Under the pieces are notes generated by a model. It did no database searches, was not told the origin of the DNA, and saw only the letters and a list, made by a program, of their open reading frames with translations. A DNA stretch of 64,000 bases from Hsuehochloa calcarea (Eukaryota; Streptophyta; Magnoliopsida; Poales; Poaceae), in NCBI GenBank assembly GCA_036346395.1, contig CM070596.1, positions 5,000,170-5,064,169 of the forward strand. Direction: 5' to 3'. The position numbers and the translations under genes were made by a program. This document shows positions 45,729-58,468 of this stretch, piece by piece (position 1 is the first letter of the stretch; every line of letters starts with the position of its first letter).

Positions 45729-47589
45729 CTGATCAGGTTCAAGTCAAAAACACAAGTGAGCATGTAGGAATTCAGCATGTGTAATTGTGTACTAGAGCCC
45801 GACGCGTGCTTTAGTGTGCGTGTAGAGTAAACGTTATGTGTATATAGTTTTTTTTGTCGTGGATTATGTTGGACTGTGAAGGTATTTTCCGACATACAGT
45901 CTGATACATTATGTATCAACAAAAGTAAGAAAGACCAAGATGTGTTTAGTATGTCTATACTACGCTAGGTTTATACAGAGCAATAAACAGTTTTTTTGGT
46001 TTTCAGTTTTCAGTTGAAACTTCATCGAAGGTTGAAGGCAAGATAAGCATGCTGTAATCTAGAAAAAGTCGTATGAAAGAAGCACAACGAACTTAGATAT
46101 TGGAAAAATCCAGTAGCATAGATATTGGAAAATCCAGTAGCATATATAGGGAGTTCTACAGGACGAACATAGAGCAAAACATATGTCTGAAAGAGTTGAT
46201 TACATAAACTAAAGAGCAGTGGTTACAAAACGTGGATCGCTAGAGTCGAAGCAAAATGTAGTCTATGTTGTGGTAGGCTGATTTATCAGAGTTCCTGTTG
46301 AAAGACAGATATGCTTCAGATTTGCAGGTCGATCTTTTAAGAGTATATGGAATTCAGTGGAGATGCTTACGTACAGAGGATGGTATAGATAACATATCTA
46401 TAGCTAGTTGGTGCTGCCTGCATCCTGGCGGTTTTTTTTGGTTCGTTCAGAAGTAGAGATATCTTCGGATGATCCACGTCTTTTTTCTAAAAAATTGTTG
46501 TGAAGGATGTGAGTAAAGATCTTGGGTATTTTCAGGTAGATAATCGAAAATTTGTATAGTAGTAATCATAATGAGTAGGAATAAAAGCTAACATCAATTC
46601 AATTTAGGACAATGGTTATGTGATATTATCATGTACATAATATGGAAGTATATTTTAACAGGAAATTTTGTTCACAAAACCACATACATGTTAACAGTGC
46701 AGTAGAACTCCACAGATTTTACTACAGATTTTGTCAAATCTATCTAATTTGTTTGATGCTGATGGACTTCTGAATGCTGCAAATTCTAAAAAGGAATCGA
46801 CACTTACTGTTGTAAATTCGTATTTATGTATGGCAAAAACACACACACACACAGGGAAGAAGCCACATGAATTATGTGGAATGTGGCATAAACATGTTCG
46901 AGGACTGTTGTAACTTGAAGGAAATGACCGCAATAGTAAATTTAGATAATAGAAAGATAGTTTTGTCAATTATTATAGAAGCACGGTGAAGGCCATACAA
47001 AAGTATCCATAGACTGGAAGAATAGGTTTCATAGATTGGAAGAATCTACATAGTAGGTTCAACGCGAAGTCTAAATTTATAGAAAAATAGAAAGGTAATG
47101 TATGCTGAATTAGAGAGATATAGTTTGAGACAGTAACAGTGACCTTTTTTTCTTTAGGATTATGATCGACCTCTTTTTCGCTGCTGAAGAAGGTAGTTTG
47201 TTTCGGAGGATCTTCAGATTGTGTGATATGTAAATAAGTAGCATAGAAGTAGGGAACTGAGCTACACTGGAAACGTACTACTCTGAGACATAGCTACACC
47301 GGAAATACAAGAAGAGAAATCAATAAGGATAAAGGGATATAATTATAGGAAAATACTAAAGATCAATATACGTATGAATATACACGAAATTGGCACCATT
47401 AGAAAAAAGGATAACAAGAACAAAGGTAGGTAAGGAGAAAAGGCATAAACAGAAGTCTAGGAAACGGCGAATGTATACGAACCAGATAGAACATATAGAC
47501 AGCATAGTGACAGAAACAAAAGAGGTGACAAAGCAAACAAGATACCCATCTGAAGGGACAATGTAGAGAACCTTTTGTAACTACCACAA
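45729..47589. other. AT-rich region without recognisable genes
   Basis: No coding region or transposon boundary is supported. A short direct repeat of AGATATTGGAAAA, AATCCAGTAGCATA occurs near 46097-46145. A short CA run lies at 46842-46853. Confidence 0.35.
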
Positions 47590-48775
47590 GGAATCTGAAA
47601 TGCCAAACTGAGCGAAAAAATTAAACCTATGAAGGATTGCTTTAGCAATTAATTAGGCCACAATGTTTATACCATATAGGTAGCATTCAATAACAATAGG
47701 CAAGCAAAGTACGCTATGATGCGTAAACGGCTATGTTATTTAAGGAAACTTATATAAAGAGAAACAAGCAGCTGTAACTTTTATCGAGAGCTTTTTTTTT
47801 ATTTCAGCTGTAGCATCAGTTATGAAGCTGAGTATTGAAGTGGATATAACACTAAACATACGGCGCACGTAATACAAAACCAGACCGGCAAACTATAATA
47901 CACAAGTGTTAAGTGATGAACACACCACAGGGGAAAAAAGGCAACCTAACCGGGGAAATTTAAACCTATGAAGAAATGGTGTAGCAATCACTTCAACCAC
48001 ATCGTTTGTACCATATAAGTAACACTAAATAACAATAGCTAAGCAGGTACACCTTCTTGTTTAAACGGCTATGTTATTTAAGGAAACTTACATAGAGAGA
48101 AACACGAAGGTGTAAGTAATATTTTGAGTTTTAAGTTTTTTTCGGTTGTAACATCAATAACTGAGATGAATATTCAATTGAATATAGGCAAAATCGTATA
48201 CCGTACATACTACGGAACCGATTATAAAATGTGAACAATCTAGAAAGAGGATCCTATACCATACAAAGCAGAGCTTAAATCGACAGGGAAAAAAAGAAGA
48301 TAGCAGGATGAATCTTACAACGGGGGAGAGGCGGTCAAACAAACTGATGCTAACGCGATGTTTGCACGCCGTAGAAAAGGTCGTACAACCTACTGATCCA
48401 AGAAGCAAAACTGATATGTTATTTAAGGGAATTTCCATAGAGAGAAACAAGAAGATGTAATCATTATTTGGATCTTTTCTTAGTTTTTTTTTTCAGTTGT
48501 AGCGTCAACAACTGAGCTGAATATTCAAGTGAATATAGCTAAAACCGTATAGCATATCTAATACGAAACCGAATGCGCACTATGAACAACAATACCGACA
48601 AATGATCTTACACTATACAAAGCATAACTAAAATCGACGGGGAAAAAAAGAGAAGGTAGCACCGTAGCAGAATGAATCTTACAGTGGGGGAAAGACGGTA
48701 GGAGAAACAGATGATAATGCAACTGCCGGACATCACGAAAAAGGTGCACAACCTACAGATCCAAGAAGTAGTAGA
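47590..48775. repeat. About 340-bp tandem repeats, three copies or more
   Basis: The phrase ATGTTATTTAAGG recurs at 47733, 48071 and 48416 (spacings 338 and 345). Each is followed by AGAGAAACA, a T-rich stretch, and CAGTTGTAGCATCA-like text. A second anchor, ACCATATA with GTAGCATTCAATAACAATAG, recurs at about 47668 and 48010, and a third, CAACCTACTGATCCAAGAAG, at 48386 and 48750. Copies are diverged by many substitutions, so the array is old. No coding content is seen. Confidence 0.75.
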
Positions 48776-49936
48776 CAAATTAACTAAATTAGACGGCGTG
48801 TGCCATCAAAGAACAGACTGTGAGGTGTAAAATGTGCAAGAAAGAAGAAGCTAGAGGCGTCATAACAGAGAATACTAATATGTAAAAATGACCACCTAAC
48901 CGAACAAACAAAGAACTATGAAGGTAGAAACACAATCAATCGGGAAGGAGGAGAGGACAAATAAAACCATAAAACAAAGATCTGTAGTAATGAAAGAGAA
49001 TGTGGAATGTACTAATCAGAGAAGCAAAGAGGGAAGGGAAAAGAAAGTTTGGATAGCACGCGCTATGGATACTTCTACTGAATAATCATTAGGATGAGAA
49101 AGTTATACTCAAATAGATTTCAATTGCTGTTAAGAATTTAAGCATAGGAACCTCGTAAAAAAAGAGTTTAATCAGAGGAAATGAATAGTCAGCACTTGCT
49201 CCGAGGGGTAAGAGCAGGTGAAACTGCACCATAATGTATGATTCAACTAAAGGCACACTACAGAAAGCGATGAATGGCTAAATGCTAAATAATACACCTT
49301 CCCGCAATTAATCTAATTAGCTCACTTTAATTTTACCTCACAAACCTTTATATGGCTAATGTAAGGAACAAAAATTCTCATAAGCAGTAAAGAAGAAAAT
49401 TGTAGGTTTAATGTACAACAAGTTCTAGTGAATATTCTGCAATGAAGTACTCCTTGCTAAACCAAAACGAAGAACTTAGCATATGGTGAAAAGGTGTCAT
49501 TTGAGCCAAATAAGCAACATAAAGCAAAAGCTGAAAATCTAAAAGGCTTGTTCTGCGGCAAAAAAAAGCTAGCTAGGAGAAGTAGGCTATATTTACCCTC
49601 AAGTCTAACCACTTTTGGTAAGTCAGATCATGTTAGTCTTCTTAAACATTACAAATATGTATAACATTCATTAAAAATACTATTGTAAGGCGCTAATTAG
49701 GCACCAGCACATAAGCTTGTGTTACGCAAAGTTGCAAACAATGATTTAATATAGAATATACAAAAGCATGTTTGAACAAACGTACTTCTGGCCTAGATTG
49801 TGACCAACTAAGCTTAACATTTAATCAGCATACTACTATGAATATGAAGCAGAGCCTTGACATAATTGAACAGTTCAAGAATCAAAACACAATGAAAAGC
49901 ATGGAAGTCCAGTAGAATATGAAAGGGAAAAACCTT
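48776..49936. other. AT-rich spacer
   Basis: I see no gene or clear repeat. The sequence lies between the 340-base tandem array and the exon-like blocks that follow. Confidence 0.35.
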
Positions 49937-51545
49937 GTTGTTCTTTATAGAATAAGCCAATTCTGGGGAGATCTCAGTGATACCGAAGAGTCTTTTGTTG
50001 GTAACTGGATGGAAGCTCTGTATAGCTGAGTTTGGATTATCCCCTAAACAAGGATTGCTATCATCCAAGTACTTGCACAGTCCAAGACTGTTCTGCCTAG
50101 CAGGCACATCATTAGAAATGTTACCATGCACTGGAGTTTTTACCAAAGAACTTACAAATTGCTCTAATTGAGAATCTAGATCTTATGTTAAAAGAGAGTG
50201 AGACTAGTCTCGACGATGCTTCAGAGCTCCGAAGTAACTTGCAGGGAAAAAATAGTGATCCATCTAAGGTTATAAGCTGGCAACAAAGGTACACAAAGAG
50301 ACAAGCATCATGAATTCACACCCATGTGCATATTTGCAGAAACACAACACACGAATGCAGGAGCTTGCACACCCACATATACACATGTTTATCATTGATG
50401 CCCCTCATGGATTAAGGATTAATCATATTTTAGCTGAAGAACAGGGAAATAATGGAGACATAAAGAGTGTGGTTCTTCCTGCCTTTTTGCAGCACATAAC
50501 CAGATGGGCAGAATAACCACTTACGTATTATAATGGATATATTATGGCTGGATAGAAAACCTATAAGTTCACACATAATAAACATTTCACATTCACATAA
50601 TTTACATACAAAAGACCGTGAGTATTGACAAAGAATTACAAGAAGTGAAGTGCTCCTCTTAAATTCCAGAGTAAGCATCTACCAAGTATGTTGTTCTGAA
50701 ATTAAAGTAACGAAGAAGAAGAATGAAACAATTAAGGCAACAGTTATTATAGTGAATTTAGCAATGCAATGAACCAATAATTTTGTGCACAGTTTCAATC
50801 ATGTAGAATTGCAATATTAAAAACCATAGGTTATAGCGGCTCACTTACACTACCTGCCGTGTTGGTATTCACGATTTCATTTCCAGAATCCCTCGTCCCA
50901 TGTTTAATCTGCTGACTGGATGCCAAAGATCCACCTGTTTTACACGAAAAGGCAGGATTACAAGCTCTACCACATGAATATCAAATATTGCAGCTTTGTC
51001 AAGAAGCCCACCGCAAACAGAAGTATTGTTTTGCATAGATGACTCCAATAGATTTGCCCAAAATGAATTGATCTCCACTAGGCTAGAACCATGATCGTCC
51101 GTTTTTGCATAATGAACAATCCAATATATACTAGTAGAATTTATAAAACATATACAGCAGAAAAACCTACAAAGATTATGATATCATGATATGGAAAAGT
51201 ATAGAAAAACTAAAACAAGCTAAACTTTTGGGTCACCAGAGCATAGCATTTTGTGAACAAGAAGCCGACAACAAAGTACATATACACCCAACACATATTT
51301 GGGATTCAAGCATGTCTGACCACTACAAACTGTTCTGCCACCATGCGAATTAATTTCTTCCGGTGCAGTAGTAGAGCAGGATAGCTCAGTATGAGCAGAG
51401 GCTGAATCTGCTGAAGTCAAAGGATAGGTATAATGAATCATATTCATTGTACGCACTTCCGCAACTTCGGTTTCTGCATTTGGAGGTACTGTGACATTTT
51501 CCTGATCAAGAGGAACCAAATTAGGAGACTCAGAATAACAGAACC
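49937..51545 (-). pseudogene. Exon-like coding blocks of an unidentified minus-strand gene
   Basis: Three blocks on the minus strand read like natural protein and have splice-like edges: about 51545-51290 (ESPNLVPLDQENVTVPPN, continuing through AETEVAEVRTMNMIHYTY and SCSTTAPEEINSHGG), about 51105-50865 (VEINSFWANLLESSMQNN, then LLDKAAIFDIHVVELVIL) and about 50163-49937 (HGNISNDVPARQNSLGL, then GITEISPELAYSIKNNK). I do not recognise the family. No start codon exon is convincing, though degraded coding pieces lie further right at 52.4-53 kb on the same strand. It could be a decayed single gene or unrelated chance frames. Long AT-rich introns would separate the blocks. Confidence 0.35.
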
Positions 51546-52386
51546 TATAGCATCTTGGTCTACTATGCTTGCAAAATAGATCATATATTTATACTTTGTG
51601 AAAGACATATACAACCTATTTGTCAAGTTTTGTGGTATGCAGTTTCAGCTATGCTCAGTATTCTTGTATGCCGATACAAGACATTTGCTAGTAAACCGCC
51701 ATTGAAACCACATGGTCAGGATTATTTTACAGCGTTGACTCCCGTGACACCTTTAACAAATAATGCTTTGTTCAGCCATTGAGCTAACAACTATTTTAAC
51801 TAAAAGTTAGAACCCATGGTTCCATTGGGTCATGTCAGAAGTAAATCCTTGTGCACAAAAAGAAATGCTAGTACTAATGAATATAGAATGTGGTCCTTGA
51901 GTTTTGAAGAGTTAGTAGTCAAATGAATTTCAGATGTTATTTCAAGTTTGCAGGCTATATCACGCCCTCTTGGCATCCAACCACTAAGACCTTAGAATCA
52001 ATTGCACATCCAAATCCAACAATGCTGCATAACCGCATAAGAGAATACCAAAAAGGCTACTGTACAATATCATGAGCAAGAGAAAGAACATGATTAACCT
52101 AACGCAAGCTTTTTATTTGTCCTTAACAGATAATGTCTTTTTTTTTCATGAAAACCACATGAACTTCAAAAATAAGCTTGCAATACACTTCATGAGTAAA
52201 ACTAATTTAGCAAACAAAAAATCAGCTTTCCTCACCGCAGCATCCAGAAGGAATACCAAAGGAATATTTATTGCAAAACAGAAAACAAGAGATGGAGAAA
52301 TAAAGAACCTCAGATGTTTGACGATAATGCACAAGAACTATGCGCTCCAACTCCCTGAATATGAAACAACCAAGAACCACGTCTCG

Positions 52387-52565
52387 AGGGTGAGTTCGAG
52401 AATGGCGTTGAGGCCGACGCAGAGGATGACGACGGCACGGAATGATGTGACGTAGCAGGGCAGCTCCTGGTCCTCCCACTTCTGCGACTCCCCCGGCGGC
52501 GGCGGCCGGTTGGGGGTACCCTTGGGTCGCTCCTCGTGCCCCGGCGTCGTCCACCGCTGTGCCAC
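52387..52565 (-). pseudogene. Exon resembling a small mitochondrial complex I (ESSS-type) subunit
   Basis: From an ATG at 52565 on the minus strand: MAQRWTTPGHEERPKGTPNR, a short proline linker, then WEDQELPCYVTSF, a hydrophobic stretch VVILCVGLNA and LTLETW. I remember a similar layout (short N-terminus, WEDWELP, one membrane segment, LETWAHQKALE) in the small plant complex I ESSS subunit. The second exon with AHQKALERL is not present: the block ends at a possible donor GT after ETG, and the following sequence is unrelated. Likely a captured or decayed first exon. Identification is tentative. Confidence 0.35.
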
Positions 52566-52689
52566 ACGCTGTCCCCACCCTCGCCGCGCACGCGTGGGGC
52601 GGAGGGGAAGGTGGAGGGGATGGTGCTAGGGGCCGGGGGAGAGGAAGGTGGAGGGCCCGCGGGGGTGGAGCGCGGCGGGGGACGTATGC

Positions 52690-53000
52690 GGACACTGCGG
52701 CCTGGCGCGGCGGCACGTCCATCTCCTCGAGGAAGCAGCCGTTGCAGTCGGTGCAGACGACCCCGACATCCCCCTCGAAGTTGCGCGCGACACTAGGGAC
52801 CTCTTCGTCGCCGGGGATGACCGCGGAGTGGCGGAGCACAATAACGGGTTTGAACGGCGAGCGGTCATCGGAGGTGGCGGCGCGCCGGTTGCGGCGGGGT
52901 GGAGCTCGTTCACATGGAGGGCCCGTGTGGGTGGAGCACGGCAGCACGTCCATATCCTCGAGGAATCTGCTATCGCAGTCGGGGCAGACGACCCAAAGCT
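52690..53000 (-). pseudogene. Duplicated zinc-ribbon fragment resembling RDUF-type RING E3 ligases
   Basis: On the minus strand two related blocks encode VVCPDCDSRFLEDMD and VVCTDCNGCFLEEMD, separated by a segment with DDRSPFKPVIVLR. CxxC ribbons followed by FLEEMD and an SPFNPVIVLR phrase are features I associate with the N-terminal half of RDUF-type ubiquitin ligases. The RING domain itself is absent. The DNA of the two blocks is repeated at 52700-52765 and 52945-52998, so part of the fragment is tandemly duplicated. GC content contrasts sharply with the flanks. Probably a captured fragment; the overlapping plus-strand frames are shadows. Confidence 0.4.
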
Positions 53001-53581
53001 AGCTAGCCTTGGGCTTTGACCGAAGCGTAGGGACGCCCGAGCTGGGCAAGGGGAGGAGGGGGCAGTGGGGTGGGGTGGGGTGGGCGCGGGTCCTTGGCTC
53101 GGTGCAGATGGAGGAGGCTACGAAGAGGGAGGAGGCGTCGAGGGTGAGGAGGAGGACGCCGGGGGAAGGAGGAGTGAGCGGTGGAGGAGGCGACTGCGGG
53201 AGAGGAGACGGGGAGGAAGCGGGCGCGAAGGGAAAAGAGACGAGAAGACGCGGAGCGATGGGGAATAAAGAAAGAGAAGACGCGGAGCAATCGAGGCAGC
53301 CACGACGCGAAAGAGCCGCGGCGCGCAAAGCAAAAAAATCTAACGGTCGCGACGCAGAGCAGCGCCGAATCGGACGGGGAAGAAGAATCGAGGCGACGTG
53401 GACGTGCTCTCCTCGCGCGAAACATGCGCCTCTTTACCTGGTAGGATACGTCTCTGAACTTGCAATATCACAACACTTGTTTATATGCATATTTAAAATT
53501 TAAATTTTCAGGTTGCTGCATATGACCTATAACAATGTACTAATAGAACAAAATCAGTGATTTTCTCTACCGATGTGAGCA
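53001..53581. other. Purine-rich plus strand, no supported gene
   Basis: From 53040 to 53410 the plus strand is G- and A-rich with open frames on both strands of low complexity (Arg/Glu or Ser/Pro). I regard these as compositional. It may be promoter or leader DNA of the minus-strand fragments to its left. Confidence 0.35.
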
Positions 53582-55814
53582 TGTAACACCCTGGCTAAGC
53601 GGAAGCTAATATATTACATAAAGTCTAACACCAAGTAATATTATAAATTAATTTCAAGAATCTTTCAACTAATAACATAAAAAGACCAACAACTATTATA
53701 ATGAATATATGAACTGAATCAGAATTCAACAACATATCATAACTCTAATTATCCAATCATGTTGAATCATTTAGGATAAACCTATCAATAGACTATACGA
53801 AGATCATTAGGCATTTACTAAATCAACCATATCATAATGAAGGATAACATCAACCATCAAACTCCATTTATTACAATCCAATATTTTATCAGATGAAAGG
53901 TAATGACAAGCTCATCTAATTAAAAAGTGAATAGTGTGAAGTGAATGAAGTGATCTGTGACTATTCCCTCCGAAGCATATCGTCCTCATTGTTTACCTAA
54001 ACAAATAAACACGGCAAGAATGAATCCACGACTCAGCAAGTACGACAGAGTAATATGAACAACAATAAATAAGAACATGACAGTCACAATACAGAATAAG
54101 AATGTAGCATGACAGAAATCATATGAATTATGTAGCATGACAAAAATAATATGAATGAATGAAATGCATGACCTCCTCTTCTTATTCGGTATAGCTAGTG
54201 AACACCCGTCGATGTTCACTCATGCCCGTATTATCTAAAATGTGAGGATCCAAAGCCCGTTTGAAGAATGTTTCATAATGGGGATTCATGTTGCCCACAT
54301 TGGAATGGTTGGTCTTACATGCCCATATTGGAATGATGGGTCTTTACATCCCACTCCCGTAGGTGAAACATGAACAATGATTGAATGAATGAATGAATGA
54401 AGTCATGAATATGAAAGACATACTTTTAGGAAGTATGTATTAACACTCATGCAAAAGACCAAGAATTACTGAAATTATTCATAATTTATAGAATTTAACC
54501 AATTCAATAGCATCACACACTTTGAACAACCAAAGACAATCATGATCATTCCAATTGTACTTACCTCAACCGTGCGAAGACTGATAACGTGACAAGGATG
54601 CTGCCCCCGGAACCACACCACCGCCTGAACAATTTTAACGACCCTAATAAGAGAGTAATTCGGGACATAACATTGCTAGAAATAAGTATTGACATACCAC
54701 GCTCCCTAACGTAGCCCAAAACATCTACTTTCAAAAACAACGAACTGTCCCAGAATTGGACAGTCCCTTTCTAAAATTCATAACTTTCTACAGGATTATC
54801 AAAATTCAGTGATCTTTAATCCCCTGGAAAGCTTACAAGTTTTTCCACAAAAACCTAGTTGGCAAGGTTCCCAGATTCTGCATTCTTCTGCCCCTTTTAA
54901 ACAGGTTAATAAACCTATAAAAATCTTGTCAGAGGTTCTGGGTAGCAAACTAAAACTAATGTAACTCTCAGTATAGATATCCAAAAAATATAATTTTTAT
55001 ATCTATAGAAAGCCTATGGAAATATCTACAACTTTCGTGTTGGTGTGATCCTAAAAAAAAGTCATTATCTAATTCTTATTAACCAATTTCTATGATCTAT
55101 CAGAATCCCGATAGAAATCTAGAACAGCAACATTGCAAAATTCATAACTCACGATTCCCAACTCCAAATTGAGTGATCCACAACTCTATGGAAAGCCAGC
55201 GACGATAACTACAACTCTCTAGGAGACTCCCTGGTCAAAATCTACCGTTAACTACCGGAAAACAGATGATATCTACAAACTGCCAGAATCAATCTACTAT
55301 TGATCTCGCCTAATCACCAAAATTATACCTCAATCTAATGGGATTGGGAGGATTACCCTTGGAGACTTGCTAGACCGCTGAGTGCCCAATGAGGTGCTCC
55401 TCCCTCTCCTCTTCTCCTCACTCAACCGGGGGGAAGTGGGGGCACTGGGAGACGATGGCGCGGGGAGGTGGAGCAGCATGAATAGCCGCTTGGGAAGTGG
55501 GAGGAGGCATAGCACCAGGGAGGGGAGGAGGAGGCGGCGGCCTGGTGGGGAGGGGTGGAAGAGGCGGTGGCTTGGTGGGGGAAAGAGGGGAGGGGGCTGC
55601 TATGGGTGAGGGGAGGAGGCGGCTAGGGTTTAGGGGGGAGGGGCACCCCTCCTTGGTCGGCGAGCCCCCACATGGGCCTACTGGGACGTGGCCCAAGGCC
55701 CTAGTTGGCTATTTTTCACGAAAAACCCCTTGCAACTTTTGAAAATTCTAATTTTTTATTTAATTCTTTCTCCGAATACTATTCTAATCGTCTGAATAAA
55801 CTTCGGGCATTATA
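53582..55814 (-). mobile_element. Gypsy solo LTR, minus orientation (TSD GAGCA/GAGCC)
   Basis: The left end is TGTAACACCC and the right end is GGGCATTATA, the complement of TGTAATGCCC with one change. GAGCA precedes (53577-53581) and GAGCC follows (55815-55819), a target duplication with one mismatch. No gag-pol is present across 2233 bases. Text such as CCACGACTCAGCAAG near 54028, and a GC-rich leader-like block at 55380-55700, match the layout of the LTR at 22102-25900 in reverse. The proline-rich frames at 55418-55742 are compositional. Confidence 0.8.
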
Positions 55815-55982
55815 GAGCCGTTGGATCCATCTTCCTTCGTGTGACCTTAGCCGTTGGATATTTTGATGCCTGCACTCAGATTTGAGTTTACCCCCGGCAG
55901 GGACTATCGTCCCACCTCACCCACGCCAAACCGCCGCCCGCCAAGCCGCCATCCTGATGAAAGATCTAGACCCGCCATTATA

Positions 55983-58468
55983 TGTTAATGGATTGTGTTG
56001 GTGATTAATGACAAATCCAAATATGAGACTAACTCTCTTACCAAGTATTATCTTTGTGTAGTCTCATTTGGATATAAATGTGAAATACAACGAGGTATGT
56101 AATCGACATCTCAATCTTATATATTGTTGCATTCCTCGGATCCAAAATATAGGATTGAACTCAACCATAAGTCAAACTTGAATATGTGCATATGATCATA
56201 TTACACATTTGTGTATGCACATATTTAGGGGGAGTTTTATTCTATATTTTATGATTTCATTAGTATTGATCCATATTCCATTCTCCACATATATTTGGGA
56301 TCTTTACTTTGAAACAAATCTGTTTGAGTATACAAAACTTGCGTAGCTTATGTATACTCATGATTATGAGTATATAGAACTTGTGTAGTTCTTGTATACT
56401 CAAGTTAGAGTATATATATAACTTGTGTAGTTGATATATACTCAATTTGTTATCTCATTTATCATCATTCAATTTATGAGTAATTAAGTGGTTATCATCA
56501 ATTACCAAAGAGGGAAAGATTGAGGTATCTTGTCCCACCATTACGAGTTAATGGTATGGTGTGGTAATTAATGATAATCACACTGTGGAACTAATATTTT
56601 TCATGAGTTGGATGAATAGGTTATGTTCCAGGATGGTGAAGACTTGGGATGATCATGAGTTGATCATCAAGTCAAGAGCTTGGTGTAAAGGATGCATCAT
56701 GAGTTGATGCTTATCAAGAAGAGATGATCATGAGTTGATCGTCAAGACAAGGGAAGACCCATCATGTGTTGATGGAGGTAAAGCAAAGGATTATCGAGTT
56801 AATGACCCGGACTTGAAGTGTTGATGTGCGTCATCAGGCTTCAAGAAGATGCAAGGCAAAGGTATGACTAGCTAGGGCTAAGGATGTGTTCCTAGTCTTT
56901 TACCGGTCTTGGTGTTTGGTTGGAAGACCAGATTGCTAGTATAGGATTGCCGTACTATTAAGAGTGGTCTTGACTAGTAGCATGACTTAGTCATGTGTTG
57001 ATAGCTCATTGTGTTTGCTCTAGCTCATCTAGGCATGATGCTATTTATTTGCGAATGTGTTTTGCAAATAGTCGAGGCTCATGCATTACCCTTGTAGCAT
57101 GTGACTTAAGTTTGCAAATGGTGTAAATCCATGTACCTTATTACTTGTGATGAGTATTCTAAAATATTGGCAAATGTATTTTGTAACTAGCTGAGAATAT
57201 CATCTTGTAACCTTGTTGGAATTGTACTCAAATGGGCGAATGCGTTTCGCCATTTTGATGTGAAGCAAATGTGTTTTGCTTCTGTGGTCTGCCGGTCAGA
57301 CTGCCGGTGTGTACCGGTCTGATCGGTGGCCAATCGGTCGAACCGCCATGTGTTGGGCGGTCGGACCGATTTTCTTTGACTTGGATTCTCTGTCCGGAAG
57401 TTCTGTTGTTGTAAAAATGGAACTTCCTATGTTAGGAAGTTCTGGGGTTGGTGCGGAACGTTTATTCCAGAGAACGCCCGTTTTGGGACTTAGCCAAATT
57501 TCCATCAGCGTCGGACCGCCACCGCGTGGTGATCGATCGATTTGGCGCCGGCTCGATCGGCCATTGTGATGATTTGGTCGGACTACCAAAGGCCCAGCGG
57601 CTAGTTTTCTAACCGTTGGCGCATGGGGCGGTCCGATCGACCATTGGTTGGCGGTCAGACCGTCCCTATGCTGATTTGATAGAATCTTCTCCCAACGGCT
57701 AGTTTTTGTGTGTGGTCTATATATACGAGCCTTGACCGGTTGGGAGAGGGTGCTGATGTTGCTGGCTGTGTGCTAGAGTCATTGTTGAGTTTCTTGAGCT
57801 AAGAGCAAGCCTCTCATTCTATTTTGTGCATGTGTTGCACTTAGTGAGAATTGAGAGCAAACCCTAAGTGCATGTGTTGTCTTAGGTAGTGGATTGTGTA
57901 TCCACGTGAGCGTTGACACTTGATTAGTTCAAGTGAAAGTTTGGATTTGTTACTCTTGGTGTTTGCCGACACCTAGACGGCGTGGAGACGTCGTGCGCTG
58001 TGATCTTCTCAAGAAGCTTGTGAGAAGATCCGGCATGTTGTGAGTGGTTTGGTGCTCGCCATCTCTGGAGTGGAGGAAAAGCAACCCTAGTGGAGCGAGG
58101 TGTTGGTTCGGTTTGAAACCGATCCAAGTGGTTGGACTTACCTCGGAGGTGTTGGCTTAATTACTAGAGCCGGTCCAACGTGGATTAGGGGAGACCGGCA
58201 AGTCTCCGAACACCACAGTAAAACATAATTGTGTCCATCTTGTTTTACTTATGCTTTACTTTGAGCAATTTACATTACATGCTTTAATTGTTCATATATC
58301 ATTGTGTGATTGCTTCCTTGTATTGTTGGTGCACTTAGTTGAGCCTAGTTGTTTTAGGTTTTAATTGTGTAAAACCAATTCGCTATTACGCTTCCACATT
58401 GTTAATTAGTTTTAACCTAATTTTTTTTTAAACCGCCTATTCACCCCCTCTAATCAAACACCTCAATT
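55983..58468 (+). mobile_element. LTR-like element with CACCCCCTCTAATC end (TSD TTATA)
   Basis: Begins TGTTAATGG and ends with CCTATTCACCCCCTCTAATC followed by AAACACCTCAATT. TTATA flanks both ends (55978-55982 and 58469-58473). It is the reverse-oriented relative of the elements starting at 3314 and 7803: the GAGACCGGCAAGTCTCC box and GGTCGGACCG palindromes are shared. It contains hairpin repeats at 56320-56450 and 57050-57285. No coding capacity is supported; the frames at 57276-57589 are driven by palindromic boxes. If the true end is CCTCA at 58465, the duplication would need to be read differently. Confidence 0.65.
56318..56448. repeat. Three tandem hairpin units GAGTATA...TATACTC
   Basis: Units near 56325, 56368 and 56410 each start GAGTATA, contain AACTTGYGTAG, and end TATACTCA, so each can fold on itself. 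Period is about 42 bases. Confidence 0.75.

Noticed and set aside
53003..53503. Ser/Pro- and Arg/Glu-rich frames on both strands
   Set aside because: Low-complexity composition explains both; neither has a recognisable domain.
55418..55742. Proline-rich protein on the minus strand
   Set aside because: It lies within a solo LTR whose GC-rich leader region gives such frames in many copies.
57276..57589. 97-codon frames on both strands
   Set aside because: They are produced by palindromic GGTCGGACCG boxes inside an LTR-like element.
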